32,077 nucleotides of DNA. Origin: DATKWU01 sp964653685 (GTDB lineage Bacteria; Patescibacteriota; Microgenomatia; PFEM01; JAHIFH01). The stretch lies in NCBI GenBank assembly GCA_964653685.1, contig CAZZHA010000005.1:1-32077 (forward strand). The letters run 5' to 3'. The notes beneath the pieces are model-generated. The model was not told the origin of the DNA. It saw only the letters and a list, made by a program, of their open reading frames with translations, and did not search any database. Shown piece by piece: positions 22,616 to 29,571 of the stretch (position 1 is the stretch's first letter; every line of letters starts with the position of its first letter). The position numbers and the translations under genes are program-made.

Positions 22616-23917
22616 ATGGCCGTCACGGCTGTTATTGGCGCCCAGTGGGGCGATGAAGGTAAGGGAAAAATCGTTGATGTTTTGGCTGAAAAAGCTGATT
22701 TTGTGGTTCGCTGGCATGGAGGCAATAATGCCGGTCATACGGTGGTTAATAAATTCGGCTCCTTTGAGCTGATCTGTAAATTACATCTCATTCCTTCAGG
22801 GGTGATTCAATCTCATGCCAAGTTGATTATTGCCAATGGCGTCGTTATTGATCCTGAAGTTCTGTTAGAAGAAATTGAATCAGCTCAAAAAGCGGGTTTT
22901 AATCTTAAGGAAAGATTAGTCATTTCTCCCCGTTGTCACTTGATTATGCCTTATCATAAAACCCTAGAGTCTCTTTATGAAGGAGTCAAGAAGGGCAAGG
23001 GAACACCGGAACCGACTGGCAGAGGGATTAATCCGGTTCACGCTGATAAGGTTTCTTATCTAGGCATTCAGTTAGCAGACCTTTTAAATGAGAAAAGTTT
23101 TGAGCGTAAATTAGAAATAAACTTGGCAATTAAAAATAAATTAATTGAAGGGTTTGGCGGAAAGGCTTTTTCATTAAAAGAAATTTATGAACAATATTTA
23201 TCATATGGAGAAAGGATGAAACCTTTTATTGGTAATACTTGGCAAATTCTTAATCAAGCAATCGAGGACAAAAAAGAAGTTCTTTTCGAGGGCGCTCAGG
23301 GATGTCTTTTAGATGTTGATTGGGGAGTCTATCCATTTGTAACGGCTAGCTCGATTGTGGTTGGAGCCATTAATAGTGGTGCCGGCATAACCCCTAAGAA
23401 AATTGACAAAATAGTTGGTGTCGCTAAAGCCTATGTTACTCATGTTGGCAAGAGACCATTTCCTACCGAGATGCCTTCATCAATTGCTAATGTTGTTCGT
23501 GAAAAAGGCAAAGAATACGGAACGACAACTGGTAGGTCTCGTCAATGTGGTTGGTTTGACGCTGGATTGGTAAAATTTGCTTCAAAACTTTCTGGTTTTG
23601 ATTGTCTTTATCTGACTAAATTAGATGTTTTGGATGATTTTAAAGAAATTAAAATTTGTACTGAATACCGACTTAATGGCAAAAAAGTCGATTATTTAGA
23701 CGGTGATGCTGACTTTCTTTACAAAATAAAACCAGTTTTTAAAATTATGCCTGGTTGGAGAAAGCCTACCAGCCAAATTCGAAAATGGGAAGACCTGCCT
23801 AAAGAAGCCAAAGATTATGTTCGGGCGATAGAGAATTTAGTTGAAACAAAAATTTCCCTGATCTCCGTAGGGCCGGAAAGAGAAGCGGTGATTGAAAAAA
23901 AAGCACCAATAAGTTAA
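22616..23917 (+). CDS. purA: Adenylosuccinate synthetase
   Basis: A 433-residue GTP-dependent enzyme joining IMP and aspartate to adenylosuccinate, the first committed step to AMP. Diagnostic motifs: VIGAQWGDEGKGKIVD (6-21, P-loop and catalytic Asp), WHGGNNAGHTVV (about 34-45, catalytic His), GPEREAVIEK near the C-terminus, and TTGRSRQCGWFDA (about 303-315, IMP site). Length fits (425-435). A strong SD AAAGGAGG (22602-22609) lies 6 nt upstream. No purB is in the window. It would use IMP from the stand-alone cyclohydrolase or from salvage. Confidence 0.97.
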   Translation: MAVTAVIGAQWGDEGKGKIVDVLAEKADFVVRWHGGNNAGHTVVNKFGSFELICKLHLIPSGVIQSHAKLIIANGVVIDPEVLLEEIESAQKAGFNLKERLVISPRCHLIMPYHKTLESLYEGVKKGKGTPEPTGRGINPVHADKVSYLGIQLADLLNEKSFERKLEINLAIKNKLIEGFGGKAFSLKEIYEQYLSYGERMKPFIGNTWQILNQAIEDKKEVLFEGAQGCLLDVDWGVYPFVTASSIVVGAINSGAGITPKKIDKIVGVAKAYVTHVGKRPFPTEMPSSIANVVREKGKEYGTTTGRSRQCGWFDAGLVKFASKLSGFDCLYLTKLDVLDDFKEIKICTEYRLNGKKVDYLDGDADFLYKIKPVFKIMPGWRKPTSQIRKWEDLPKEAKDYVRAIENLVETKISLISVGPEREAVIEKKAPIS

Positions 23918-23920
23918 AAT
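23892..23920 (+). promoter_or_regulatory. Promoter of rplS inside the end of purA
   Basis: TTGAAA (23892-23897), 17-bp spacer, TAAAAT (23915-23920). The rplS ATG follows 7 nt after the -10, so the transcript would be leaderless. No SD is present. Confidence 0.6.
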
Positions 23921-23927
23921 CTCCTCT

Positions 23928-24332
23928 ATGGCCAATCAAATTAAAATTGATAAGACGACTTTAAATGTTGGTGATACGATTGTTGTCTATCAAAAAATTC
24001 AAGAAGAAAAAAAGATGCGAACCCAGCCGTTTGAAGGGATTGTCATTCGAATCAAAGGCCAAGGAGATAACAAAACTTTTACGGTCAGAAAGATCGCTGC
24101 TGCCAATATCGGTGTGGAAAGAATTTGGCCAGTTAACTCTCCTTGGATTGAAAAGATTGAAGTTAAGCGAAGAGGCAAAGTCAAACGAGCCAAGCTTTAC
24201 TATCTAAGGGAAAGAGTTGGTAAAAGAGCGGTTAAGGTGAAAGAGAGAAAAGAAAAGAAAGCTAGCGCTGAACAGAAGAAAGTTCGAAAAACAGCTAGAA
24301 AAACTCACAAACAAACTCCTAAAAAGAAGTAA
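23928..24332 (+). CDS. rplS: 50S ribosomal protein L19
   Basis: 134 residues. The L19 core is clear: LNVGDTIVVYQKIQE, RTQPFEGIVIRIKG, FTVRKIAAANIGVERIWP, and IEKIEVKRRGKVKRAKLYYLR (the last is the strongest family signature). Bacterial L19 is usually about 115 residues. Here a Lys/Arg-rich tail of roughly 25 residues is added, probably reaching along rRNA at the subunit interface. A leaderless start is predicted from a promoter in the 3' end of purA. Confidence 0.96.
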   Translation: MANQIKIDKTTLNVGDTIVVYQKIQEEKKMRTQPFEGIVIRIKGQGDNKTFTVRKIAAANIGVERIWPVNSPWIEKIEVKRRGKVKRAKLYYLRERVGKRAVKVKERKEKKASAEQKKVRKTARKTHKQTPKKK

Positions 24333-24388
24333 TTGTAAAACCTGAACTTCAAAAAGATAAGACTCATTGCCTTTTGCTTTTTTATTTC

Positions 24389-24397
24389 TGTTATAAT
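24389..24397 (+). promoter_or_regulatory. Extended -10 promoter of the small membrane protein gene
   Basis: TG-T-TATAAT at 24389-24397 is a near-perfect extended -10. The ATG at 24406 is 8 nt beyond, giving a leaderless or 2-nt-leader mRNA. Confidence 0.65.
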
Positions 24398-24405
24398 GAA
24401 CTAAG

Positions 24406-24573
24406 ATGCTGCCTATTTTAATCAAAGTCGTTGTTCTAGTTATCATTCTTCTGGTTGCTTTAAAGGCGCTGAAGATTGTCTTTATTCCTGTCAAAATTCT
24501 TAAATTAATTATCTTGGCGATTATTGTCATTGCCTTATTACTTCTTACTCAGGATTTTTTCGGTATTTTTTAG
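24406..24573 (+). CDS. Small hydrophobic membrane protein (55 aa)
   Basis: A 55-residue ORF almost entirely hydrophobic, with two probable membrane helices separated by basic residues (KALKIVFIPVKILK in the middle) and the ending TQDFFGIF. Function unknown. It is supported by a strong extended -10 correctly placed for a leaderless start and by an uninterrupted hydrophobic pattern. It ends 17 nt before the promoter of the next gene. A chance ORF cannot be fully excluded. Confidence 0.55.
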   Translation: MLPILIKVVVLVIILLVALKALKIVFIPVKILKLIILAIIVIALLLLTQDFFGIF

Positions 24574-24590
24574 AGGAGAAAGAATAGAGC

Positions 24591-24620
24591 TTGACAAGGA
24601 ATAGTTTTTCCTTTTATAAA
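24591..24620 (+). promoter_or_regulatory. Promoter of the secreted coiled-coil gene
   Basis: TTGACA (24591-24596), 18-bp spacer, TATAAA (24615-24620). The start is expected at about 24627, so the leader before ATG 24632 is only some 5 nt, with no SD. Confidence 0.7.
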
Positions 24621-24631
24621 TAAACAAGACA

Positions 24632-25258
24632 ATGAAAAAAATTGGTTTTCTTTTAGCTGCTTTTATTTTGTTTTTCTTTTTAAGCCCCCGGGTTTTGGCT
24701 GAATGTACTACTTGTAGCCCTACTCAAGTTCAGCAAGAAACCAATCAGGAAGTAGAAAATCAAGAGATGGAGAATAATCCTTCTTTAGGTGAGTTAAGAA
24801 GGAATGTTATTGAGAAAAGAGAAACGATTAGGGAGCGAATTCAAGAACGCCAGGCAACCATGGCCGCTCGGTTAGCTGAACAGAAAAGAGAAAGAGTGAG
24901 AACCTTTTTTGGTCGTTTAACCCAGAGGTTTCAAGCTGCCATTAACCGTTTGGAAAGGCTGATTACCCGAATGGAATCAAGGTTAGCTAAGATAGAAGAG
25001 AATGACGAAGAGATTGAGACAAAAGAAATCAGAGAAAACCTGGATGAGGCCAAAGATAAGTTAGCTGAAGCCAGTGCCGCTTTATCAGAAGCCAAGACGA
25101 GCGTTGAAGACATTCTTAATGGCGATAATCCCCAAGAAATGTTTCAAGAAGTAAGAGACTTGCTTAAGGGAATTAAAGATGAACTAGTCGAAGTTCATCG
25201 TATCTTAGTTCAGGTTATTGGTGAGATGAAAGGCCTACGGGTTGGCCAAGGAGAATAA
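24632..25258 (+). CDS. Secreted coiled-coil protein
   Basis: 208 residues with a clear signal peptide: MKKIG, a hydrophobic run, and SPRVLA before the probable cleavage site at ECTTCSP. Two cysteines (C25, C28) follow the site closely. The rest (about 50-205) is highly charged and helical, with heptad-like spacing typical of coiled coils (ERLITRMESRLAKIEEND). No catalytic motif is seen. Function unknown; similar predicted periplasmic coiled-coil proteins are common in these small-genome bacteria. The next gene begins one base after its stop. Confidence 0.75.
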   Translation: MKKIGFLLAAFILFFFLSPRVLAECTTCSPTQVQQETNQEVENQEMENNPSLGELRRNVIEKRETIRERIQERQATMAARLAEQKRERVRTFFGRLTQRFQAAINRLERLITRMESRLAKIEENDEEIETKEIRENLDEAKDKLAEASAALSEAKTSVEDILNGDNPQEMFQEVRDLLKGIKDELVEVHRILVQVIGEMKGLRVGQGE

Positions 25259-25259
25259 A

Positions 25260-25634
25260 ATGGAACCAGAAGAGATCACTCAACCAGTTCAAGAACCAAC
25301 AGTATCACCAGAACCAATGGAAGTCCAGGAAAAGCCAGGCTTAATCAAAAGATTTTGGTTTCTTCCCTTAGCTTTTATCCTACTTTTTATTCTCCTAATG
25401 GTTGGCTACCTTTTTACTAATCAGAACTTAGAGATTTTTAATTTAGATCTTTTTAAGAAAACACCTCAAGTTACTCCTACTTCTTCACCGGCAACCGAGA
25501 GTGAAACCGCTTCTTTAGAAGAGCAGGGGACTTCTGACGAGACAACTGAAATAGAAGCAGATTTAAGAAAAACCGATTTAACTGATTTAGACAAAGAATT
25601 GACTGACATTGAAGAAGAATTGACTTCTCCTTAA
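25260..25634 (+). CDS. Single-pass membrane protein of unknown function
   Basis: 124 residues from ATG 25260, which follows the SD AAGGAG (25249-25254) at the end of the upstream gene. ATG 25242 would add six residues and lacks an SD. An acidic/proline-rich cytoplasmic N-terminus (about 1-30) leads into one helix, FWFLPLAFILLFILLMVGYL (about 36-55), then a Ser/Thr/Glu-rich outer tail ending in DKELTDIEEELTSP. Probably acts with the preceding secreted coiled-coil protein. Confidence 0.65.
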   Translation: MEPEEITQPVQEPTVSPEPMEVQEKPGLIKRFWFLPLAFILLFILLMVGYLFTNQNLEIFNLDLFKKTPQVTPTSSPATESETASLEEQGTSDETTEIEADLRKTDLTDLDKELTDIEEELTSP

Positions 25635-25646
25635 TCTTTAAAAATC

Positions 25647-25655
25647 TGCTACAAT
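25647..25655 (+). promoter_or_regulatory. Extended -10 promoter of dgkA-like gene
   Basis: TG-C-TACAAT at 25647-25655, 7 nt before the ATG at 25663. A leaderless transcript is predicted. Confidence 0.55.
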
Positions 25656-25662
25656 ATTATTA

Positions 25663-26031
25663 ATGGAGAAAACAACCAAGAATTTTTTCAAAGCTTTTCC
25701 TTTTGCTTTTAATGGTATTCTTAGCGTCATTAAAAAAGAAAGAAATATTAAGTTTCACCTCTTAGCTACCTTTTTGGTTATTCTCTTAGGCTTGTTTTTA
25801 GGGATTACCAAAACCGAGTGGCTAATTATCGTTCTAATAATTGCTGCCGTTTTAGCCGCCGAGGTTTTTAATTCATCTCTAGAAGGTATTGGTGATCTTT
25901 TAAGAGAAGAAAATCATCTTGATTACCAGAGAACTAAATTTATGAGGGATGCTTCAGCCGGAGCGGTCCTCATCTTAGCCATGGCTTCAGTTGTTATTGG
26001 TTTAATCATCTTCTTACCTTATTTCTTATGA
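25663..26031 (+). CDS. dgkA: Diacylglycerol/undecaprenol kinase family protein
   Basis: A 122-residue integral membrane kinase of the DgkA family, with three membrane helices (about 32-48, 50-66 and 98-118). The signature EVFNSSLEGIGDLL (about 67-80) corresponds to E.xNTAiE...D, which carries the catalytic and metal-binding Glu residues; KERNIKFHLLAT is the usual N-terminal segment. In Gram-positive-like bacteria the preferred substrate is undecaprenol, recycling the wall lipid carrier. The TGA stop overlaps the next start (ATGA). Confidence 0.92.
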   Translation: MEKTTKNFFKAFPFAFNGILSVIKKERNIKFHLLATFLVILLGLFLGITKTEWLIIVLIIAAVLAAEVFNSSLEGIGDLLREENHLDYQRTKFMRDASAGAVLILAMASVVIGLIIFLPYFL

Positions 26032-26663
26032 AGATTGAGTGTTTAGTTGTTGGTCAACTTCAAACTAACTGTTATCTTGTTTGGGACGAAGAAAGTAAGG
26101 AAGCGATTATCATTGATCCGGCTGATGATGGCGATTATATTATTCAAAAAATTCAGGATTTTCAGCTTAAGCCTATTTTGATTGCCAATACCCATGGTCA
26201 TGTTGACCATGTCTTGGCGATTACTGAACTTAAATTAGCTTTCCAGATTCCTTTTCTAATGCACCAAAAAGATCTCTTTCTCCTAAAAGAGATGAAATCT
26301 TCAGCCAGGTATTGGTTTGAGATGAATGAGGTTGGACCAATTCCAGAAGTTGATAGATTTATTAAAGAAAATGATGAGATTAAATTTGGCCAAGAAAAAT
26401 TAAAAGTGATTGAAACCCCAGGTCACTCCCCTGGCGGGGTATCATTTTATAATAGGGAAGCGGGAGTCCTTTTTTCCGGTGACACTTTATTCAAACAAGG
26501 TATTGGCCGCTATGATTTCTCCTATGCTTCAAAAGAAGATTTGTTTAAATCAATTAAAAAACTTTTGAAACTGCCAGAGAAAACAGTTGTTTACCCAGGG
26601 CATGGACAAGAGACAGTCATTAAGGAAGAAAAAAAAGTTTTAGATTTTTTTAAAGTATTTTAA
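26028..26663 (+). CDS. MBL-fold metallohydrolase (glyoxalase II-like)
   Basis: 211 residues of the metallo-beta-lactamase fold. Metal-binding THGHVDH is at 55-61 (H56, H58, D60, H61). A further His lies in TPGHSPGGVSFY (about 130-141), an Asp in LFSGDTLF (about 149-156), and a last His in VYPGHGQET. NCYLVWD at the N-terminus is typical of the hydroxyacylglutathione hydrolase-like subgroup. A bacterial thioester or sulfur-related substrate is likely but unproven. It overlaps dgkA by 4 nt (translational coupling). Confidence 0.92.
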   Translation: MKIECLVVGQLQTNCYLVWDEESKEAIIIDPADDGDYIIQKIQDFQLKPILIANTHGHVDHVLAITELKLAFQIPFLMHQKDLFLLKEMKSSARYWFEMNEVGPIPEVDRFIKENDEIKFGQEKLKVIETPGHSPGGVSFYNREAGVLFSGDTLFKQGIGRYDFSYASKEDLFKSIKKLLKLPEKTVVYPGHGQETVIKEEKKVLDFFKVF

Positions 26664-26677
26664 AAGTAAAGAATATT

Positions 26678-26686
26678 TGTTACACT
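26678..26686 (+). promoter_or_regulatory. Extended -10 promoter of the zinc-ribbon gene
   Basis: TG-T-TACACT at 26678-26686. Here the ATG (26721) is 34 nt further on and preceded by a strong SD, AAAGGAGGTGA (26704-26714), so this mRNA has a normal leader. Confidence 0.5.
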
Positions 26687-26720
26687 TAAAAGGATTATTT
26701 AGGAAAGGAGGTGAAGATTA

Positions 26721-27002
26721 ATGGCTAATAATGACAAACCAGTCGATGACGTTAAACCAGTAAAAAAACCAAAAAAAGACGAAGGAGTAAAAGCTGAAGA
26801 ACCGGAAGTAACTGAAGAGCCTGCCAGTAGTCCTGCTGCACCAGCAGACAAAGGAGCGACCCCAGCTGGAACAGATCAATCTGGTCGCCAGCTTTATAGC
26901 GTAATTTGTGCTACTTGTGGTAAGCAAACAGAAGTTCCTTTTAAACCATCTGGAGATAGGCCTGTTTATTGTCGAGATTGCTACATGAAGCAAAAAGGAT
27001 AA
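26721..27002 (+). CDS. Small zinc-ribbon protein with disordered acidic N-terminus
   Basis: 93 residues. The first 55 are rich in Lys, Glu, Pro and Ala and likely disordered. The end folds as a four-cysteine zinc ribbon: CATCGKQTEVPFKPSGDRP then CRDC (C63, C66, C84, C87). The VPFKPSGDRPVYCRDCY segment is very typical of a small family common in Patescibacteria. Function unknown; nucleic-acid or ribosome association is often suspected for such ribbons. A strong SD is present. It is the last familiar gene before the repeat-rich region. Confidence 0.8.
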   Translation: MANNDKPVDDVKPVKKPKKDEGVKAEEPEVTEEPASSPAAPADKGATPAGTDQSGRQLYSVICATCGKQTEVPFKPSGDRPVYCRDCYMKQKG

Positions 27003-27069
27003 AGACAGGACAGAGAACTAAAAAAAGTCCCTTGATCAAACTTTAAAAGGTAAAGGATTAAAGTAAATT

Positions 27070-27092
27070 AACCTCGCTACGCGAGCGAGGTT
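27070..27092 (+). other. GC-rich hairpin downstream of the zinc-ribbon gene
   Basis: AACCTCGC-TACGCGA-GCGAGGTT, a perfect 8-bp stem. No clear U-run on either side. It may stabilise the mRNA end. The rest of 27003-27140 holds nothing else I can name apart from AT-rich sequence. Confidence 0.6.
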
Positions 27093-27140
27093 GTTGCATT
27101 CAGGCTAAAAAGAATAAAAAACCCTCTATATCAGGCTTTT

Positions 27141-27240
27141 GTGACCCTAAATAGAGTTGAGATAAACACTCTTCTAAGTTATACACTCAAACTCTAAGAA
27201 ATATTTCAATCTATAGATGTAGTGATGGACTATAGACTTA
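27141..27240 (+). repeat. Intergenic repeat R, copy 1 (most diverged)
   Basis: Starts GTGACCCTAAATAGAGTT and continues to AAACACTCT as in the other copies, then diverges. It has an extended inverted pairing: AACACTCTTCTAAGT near its left pairs with ACTTAGAGTGTT (27236-27247), with a 3-nt bulge. The palindrome CTATAG occurs twice between. The right arm runs into the promoter of the following gene. Confidence 0.7.
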
Positions 27241-27243
27241 GAG

Positions 27244-27280
27244 TGTTATAATTTAACCATTGCCCGAAAGGGTATTTTTT
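27244..27280 (+). promoter_or_regulatory. Extended -10 promoter plus 5'-terminal hairpin and U-run
   Basis: TG-T-TATAAT (27244-27252); predicted start about 27259. Immediately after comes TGCCC-GAAA-GGGTA (27261-27274) and T6, then the SD-like AAAGGAAAG. The same arrangement precedes the gene at 28062 with a covarying stem. Confidence 0.65.
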
Positions 27281-27290
27281 AAAGGAAAGA

Positions 27291-27998
27291 ATGTCGGGAA
27301 TATCGAAAGAGATTAAAAGAATCATGGATGAAGAAAGAAGAATATCAGAAAGGTCTAAACTTTCTGCTGACGAGGGGTGGAAAGAAATGTTGCAAAGAGA
27401 AGAAGAAGAGAGAGCGTGCGCACTCGAAGTTTTTCATAGCTTAGGACCAAGAGAGATACTCGAAACTCTAAATAATAATTTTTTACAGGGAAAAGGAAGA
27501 ATTATTGAAGAAGAAAACCTCTGTTTTTATGATTCGCACGACATAAGTGGTTATGATCCAGACGGAGCGACTCGAACTCATGATCAACGCCACACAAGAT
27601 CATCTCTGGCTTTGCTATGGAGAGGAATATATTTTGGAGTAAAAAGAGATAGTTTTAATGAAAATACATTTAAGCTTTATGGTATGGTAAAAATCGGGAT
27701 TGAAGATGGGAAACCATTTGTTTTCTTTAGTATAACTGAAGAACATCCGGTTTTCGAAGGGCGAATGTTAACTTGTTTAGAAAAAACACCAGGTCTTCGT
27801 AGAAGCAGCAAAATAATTTCTCATGCAACAATAGTAGAAGAGGGTGTCGGAAAATCATGCGAAACTCTAAAAGAAGCAATCGCTCCTAATTTTGTAGCTT
27901 TAACAAGAGAAATGGAAAAACCAATTTTTCTTGGAAGAATAAACAGAGATGGTATGCATCCTCTGGAAAGTCTTTTTGGAAGAGTGATTGGTTATTAA
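27291..27998 (+). CDS. Unknown protein with N-terminal charged helix, cassette region gene 1
   Basis: 235 residues, no recognised family. Residues 1-50 are strongly charged and helical (EIKRIMDEERRISERSK). The rest looks like an alpha/beta domain with LNNNFLQGKGRIIEEEN (about 60-76) and SLALLWRGIYFGVKRD (about 105-120). No membrane helix or signal peptide. It shares its promoter-leader design, N-terminal helix and possibly NN.fl.G.G.I and sLaL.W segments with the next gene, suggesting a distant paralogue. SD is AAAGGAAAG (27281-27289). Codon use is AT-rich like the host, but the region is otherwise unlike the core genome. Confidence 0.65.
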   Translation: MSGISKEIKRIMDEERRISERSKLSADEGWKEMLQREEEERACALEVFHSLGPREILETLNNNFLQGKGRIIEEENLCFYDSHDISGYDPDGATRTHDQRHTRSSLALLWRGIYFGVKRDSFNENTFKLYGMVKIGIEDGKPFVFFSITEEHPVFEGRMLTCLEKTPGLRRSSKIISHATIVEEGVGKSCETLKEAIAPNFVALTREMEKPIFLGRINRDGMHPLESLFGRVIGY

Positions 27999-28011
27999 AC
28001 TAGACTTAGAG

Positions 28012-28049
28012 TGCTATAATTTAGCCACTGCCTGAAAGGGGCAGTTTTT
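28012..28049 (+). promoter_or_regulatory. Extended -10 promoter plus 5'-terminal hairpin and U-run (second copy)
   Basis: TG-C-TATAAT (28012-28020); start about 28027. ACTGCC-TGAAAGG-GGCAGT (28027-28045) and a U-run to 28049 follow, then SD AAAAGGAG. The block TAGACTTAGAGTG upstream of the -10 is shared with the copy at 27235. Confidence 0.65.
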
Positions 28050-28061
28050 AAAAGGAGAAAA

Positions 28062-28589
28062 ATGTCTTTTATAGAAAACCTAAGGGTATTAAGGGCTTCA
28101 AAAAAAAAGAAGGAAGTTGTTTTAAGAAGAGAAGCGGCTGAGAAAAGCGCACTAGAACAAAAAGAGTTAGCAGAAGAAAGAGCCTTATTTGACGAACTTG
28201 TCGAATTCACAAATGAACGACTTATTCCGTTATTTAATGAAGTAAATAACGAATATCTTAATGGTGAAGGAGAGATAGAGATATCTCCAAGTGAGTCGAA
28301 TACAGATATTATTAGTGGTCGAACCCCCCCTCTTTGTGTTTCTCTTTCATTAAGGTGGGATATTGAAAGGCACAGGAGATGGGAAGAATTAGAAGTTACA
28401 AGAGTTCCCCGTTTAATTATTCTTAGAGGTGGAAAATATAATGAAGGGACGGAGTTAGCTGAAATGGAATTTAATTTAGAAGATGAGAATTGGGAAGAAG
28501 AGTTAAAAGATGGTATTTTGAAATATTTATCTACTCCAAAAGCCTGTTTAGTGCAACTTGGTGGGGCTAAACCACGAGAGGATAATTAG
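28062..28589 (+). CDS. Unknown protein with N-terminal coiled coil, cassette region gene 2
   Basis: 175 residues. Residues 1-60 form a charged coiled coil (ASKKKKEVVLRREAAEKSAL), followed by a mixed domain with VNNEYLNGEGEIEISPS (about 61-77) and CVSLSLRWDIERHRRW (about 91-106). No known family recognised. It resembles the preceding protein in layout, so the two may be paralogues or partners. SD AAAAGGAG precedes the ATG by about 5 nt. Followed after 57 nt by a terminator and repeat R copy 2. Confidence 0.65.
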   Translation: MSFIENLRVLRASKKKKEVVLRREAAEKSALEQKELAEERALFDELVEFTNERLIPLFNEVNNEYLNGEGEIEISPSESNTDIISGRTPPLCVSLSLRWDIERHRRWEELEVTRVPRLIILRGGKYNEGTELAEMEFNLEDENWEEELKDGILKYLSTPKACLVQLGGAKPREDN

Positions 28590-28646
28590 CAATATTTAAC
28601 CAGATACTTTCCAAGTCAATTTGAATCTTCTCCAAGAATGCCATAC

Positions 28647-28672
28647 AAAAAGCCCTTTATTTCGGGCTTTTT
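28647..28672 (+). terminator. Bidirectional-looking terminator at the left edge of repeat R copy 2
   Basis: A5-GCCC then a short loop then GGGC-T5. It ends the plus-strand gene at 28062-28589. The same block, more worn, precedes R copies 4 and 5. Confidence 0.8.
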
Positions 28673-28680
28673 AGGTATCG

Positions 28681-28800
28681 GTGACCCTAAGTAGAGTTCA
28701 ATTAAACACTCTGGAGTATGTTTTGAGGCTAAGGGAGGTGTTTTATTCTAATTTTTTTCCTAATGATATTTTTACTTGATATTTTTAATAAAAAGGTTTT
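28681..28800 (+). repeat. Intergenic repeat R, copy 2
   Basis: Core elements: GGTATCGGTGACCCTAAG, AGAGTTCAATTAAACACT, GGAGTATGT, AGGCTAAGGGAGGTGTTT, then TCTAATTTTT, TATTTTTACTTGA. AAACACTCT and GGAGGTGTTT can pair across a loop. Very similar to copies 3 and 4 and, at the left end, copies 1 and 5. Confidence 0.85.
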
Positions 28801-28865
28801 AAAAAAAGATTGGTTGCGGAACACCCAAAAGTGGGCACGGCCAAGCCGCAACCAAAATCGCCGTT
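28801..28865 (-). terminator. 65-bp terminator module, copy a
   Basis: Read on the minus strand, TTGGTTGCGG pairs with CCGCAACCAA, with an inner CCCA/TGGG hairpin, and the stem is followed by TCTTTTTTT. It ends the minus gene at 28878. All 65 bases are identical to 29572-29636. Confidence 0.85.
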
Positions 28866-28877
28866 ATCTATAGGCAG

Positions 28878-29351
28878 TTACTCGTAGCCTTTGTGTCCAC
28901 AAGGCCCCTCTGTGAAAGACACCTCTGTGAAGGTCTCCCATGATTCAGTAGGTGTCCCAAAATCAGGGCATTTACACCTTAGACACGAGCGTCCATCGTC
29001 ATGATCATCGATATGATGACCACAAGGACACCAGCGAGTCTCTGCTGCTTGGAGATAAGACTCCTTAGATGTCCAGGGTGAGGCCTTTGGGCCCTTTAGA
29101 CCTGGTTTCCGCATAAAGAACAATTCATCTCCTGTGCGGGGATAGTCTAAGATTGTGTCCGACGAACGGTTTGCTGGCATCTCCCAGCCCAAACCTGCTT
29201 CGAAGTAATTAGCCGCAATCCGCCCATCATTGTAGTGGAAGAATAACTCTTTTCCATCAGTGTCTCGAACAAAACCGTATCTCTTGTTGTCCCGACTGTC
29301 AAAGAACACGACCACTCCTACTTCCACTCCAGGCTCCAGTAGTTCTCCCAT
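28878..29351 (-). CDS. Cold-shock-like domain protein with Cys/His-rich C-terminus
   Basis: 157 residues from ATG 29351, which has SD AAAGGAG 8 nt upstream; the GTG at 29360 is too close to the SD. Residues 9-45 resemble a cold-shock domain: VGVVVFFDSRDNKRYGFVRD and LFFHYNDG match the V..F...kGYGFI and vFvH segments. The end has Cys and His spaced like a zinc site (C108, C110, H112, H113, C123, C126, C128, C151). An RNA- or ssDNA-binding role is plausible. The pairing of these two parts is unfamiliar to me. The gene is GC-richer than its neighbours, points left, and ends at the shared 65-bp terminator. Confidence 0.6.
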   Translation of the reverse strand: MGELLEPGVEVGVVVFFDSRDNKRYGFVRDTDGKELFFHYNDGRIAANYFEAGLGWEMPANRSSDTILDYPRTGDELFFMRKPGLKGPKASPWTSKESYLQAAETRWCPCGHHIDDHDDGRSCLRCKCPDFGTPTESWETFTEVSFTEGPCGHKGYE

Positions 29352-29402
29352 CTCACTCACTCCTTTACTTGTTTTTTAAGGAACTGCCAATGTTGAAAGG
29401 GA

Positions 29403-29431
29403 AGTATAGCAGAAAATCATGGAGGAGTCAA
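29403..29431 (-). promoter_or_regulatory. Minus-strand promoter of the cold-shock-like gene
   Basis: Minus strand TTGACT (29426-29431), 17-bp spacer, TG-C-TATACT (-10 at 29403-29408). The start, near 29396, gives a 45-nt leader ending in an SD. Confidence 0.75.
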
Positions 29432-29444
29432 TATTATAGGACTA

Positions 29445-29571
29445 GTGACCCTAAATAGAATTCAATCAAACACTTTGGAGTATGTGGTTAGGCTTCAGGA
29501 GATATTTCAGTCTAAGTTTTTCCCTAATAATATTTTTACTTGAGTTATTTTTTAAAGGTAAAAATATGTTT
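29445..29571 (+). repeat. Intergenic repeat R, copy 3
   Basis: GTGACCCTAAATAGAATTCA, AAACACTTTGGAGTATGT, TTAGGCTTCAGGAGATATTT, TCTAAGTTTTTCCCTAATAA and TATTTTTACTTGA follow the same order as copy 2. The left terminator block is absent here and replaced by the minus-strand promoter. Confidence 0.85.
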
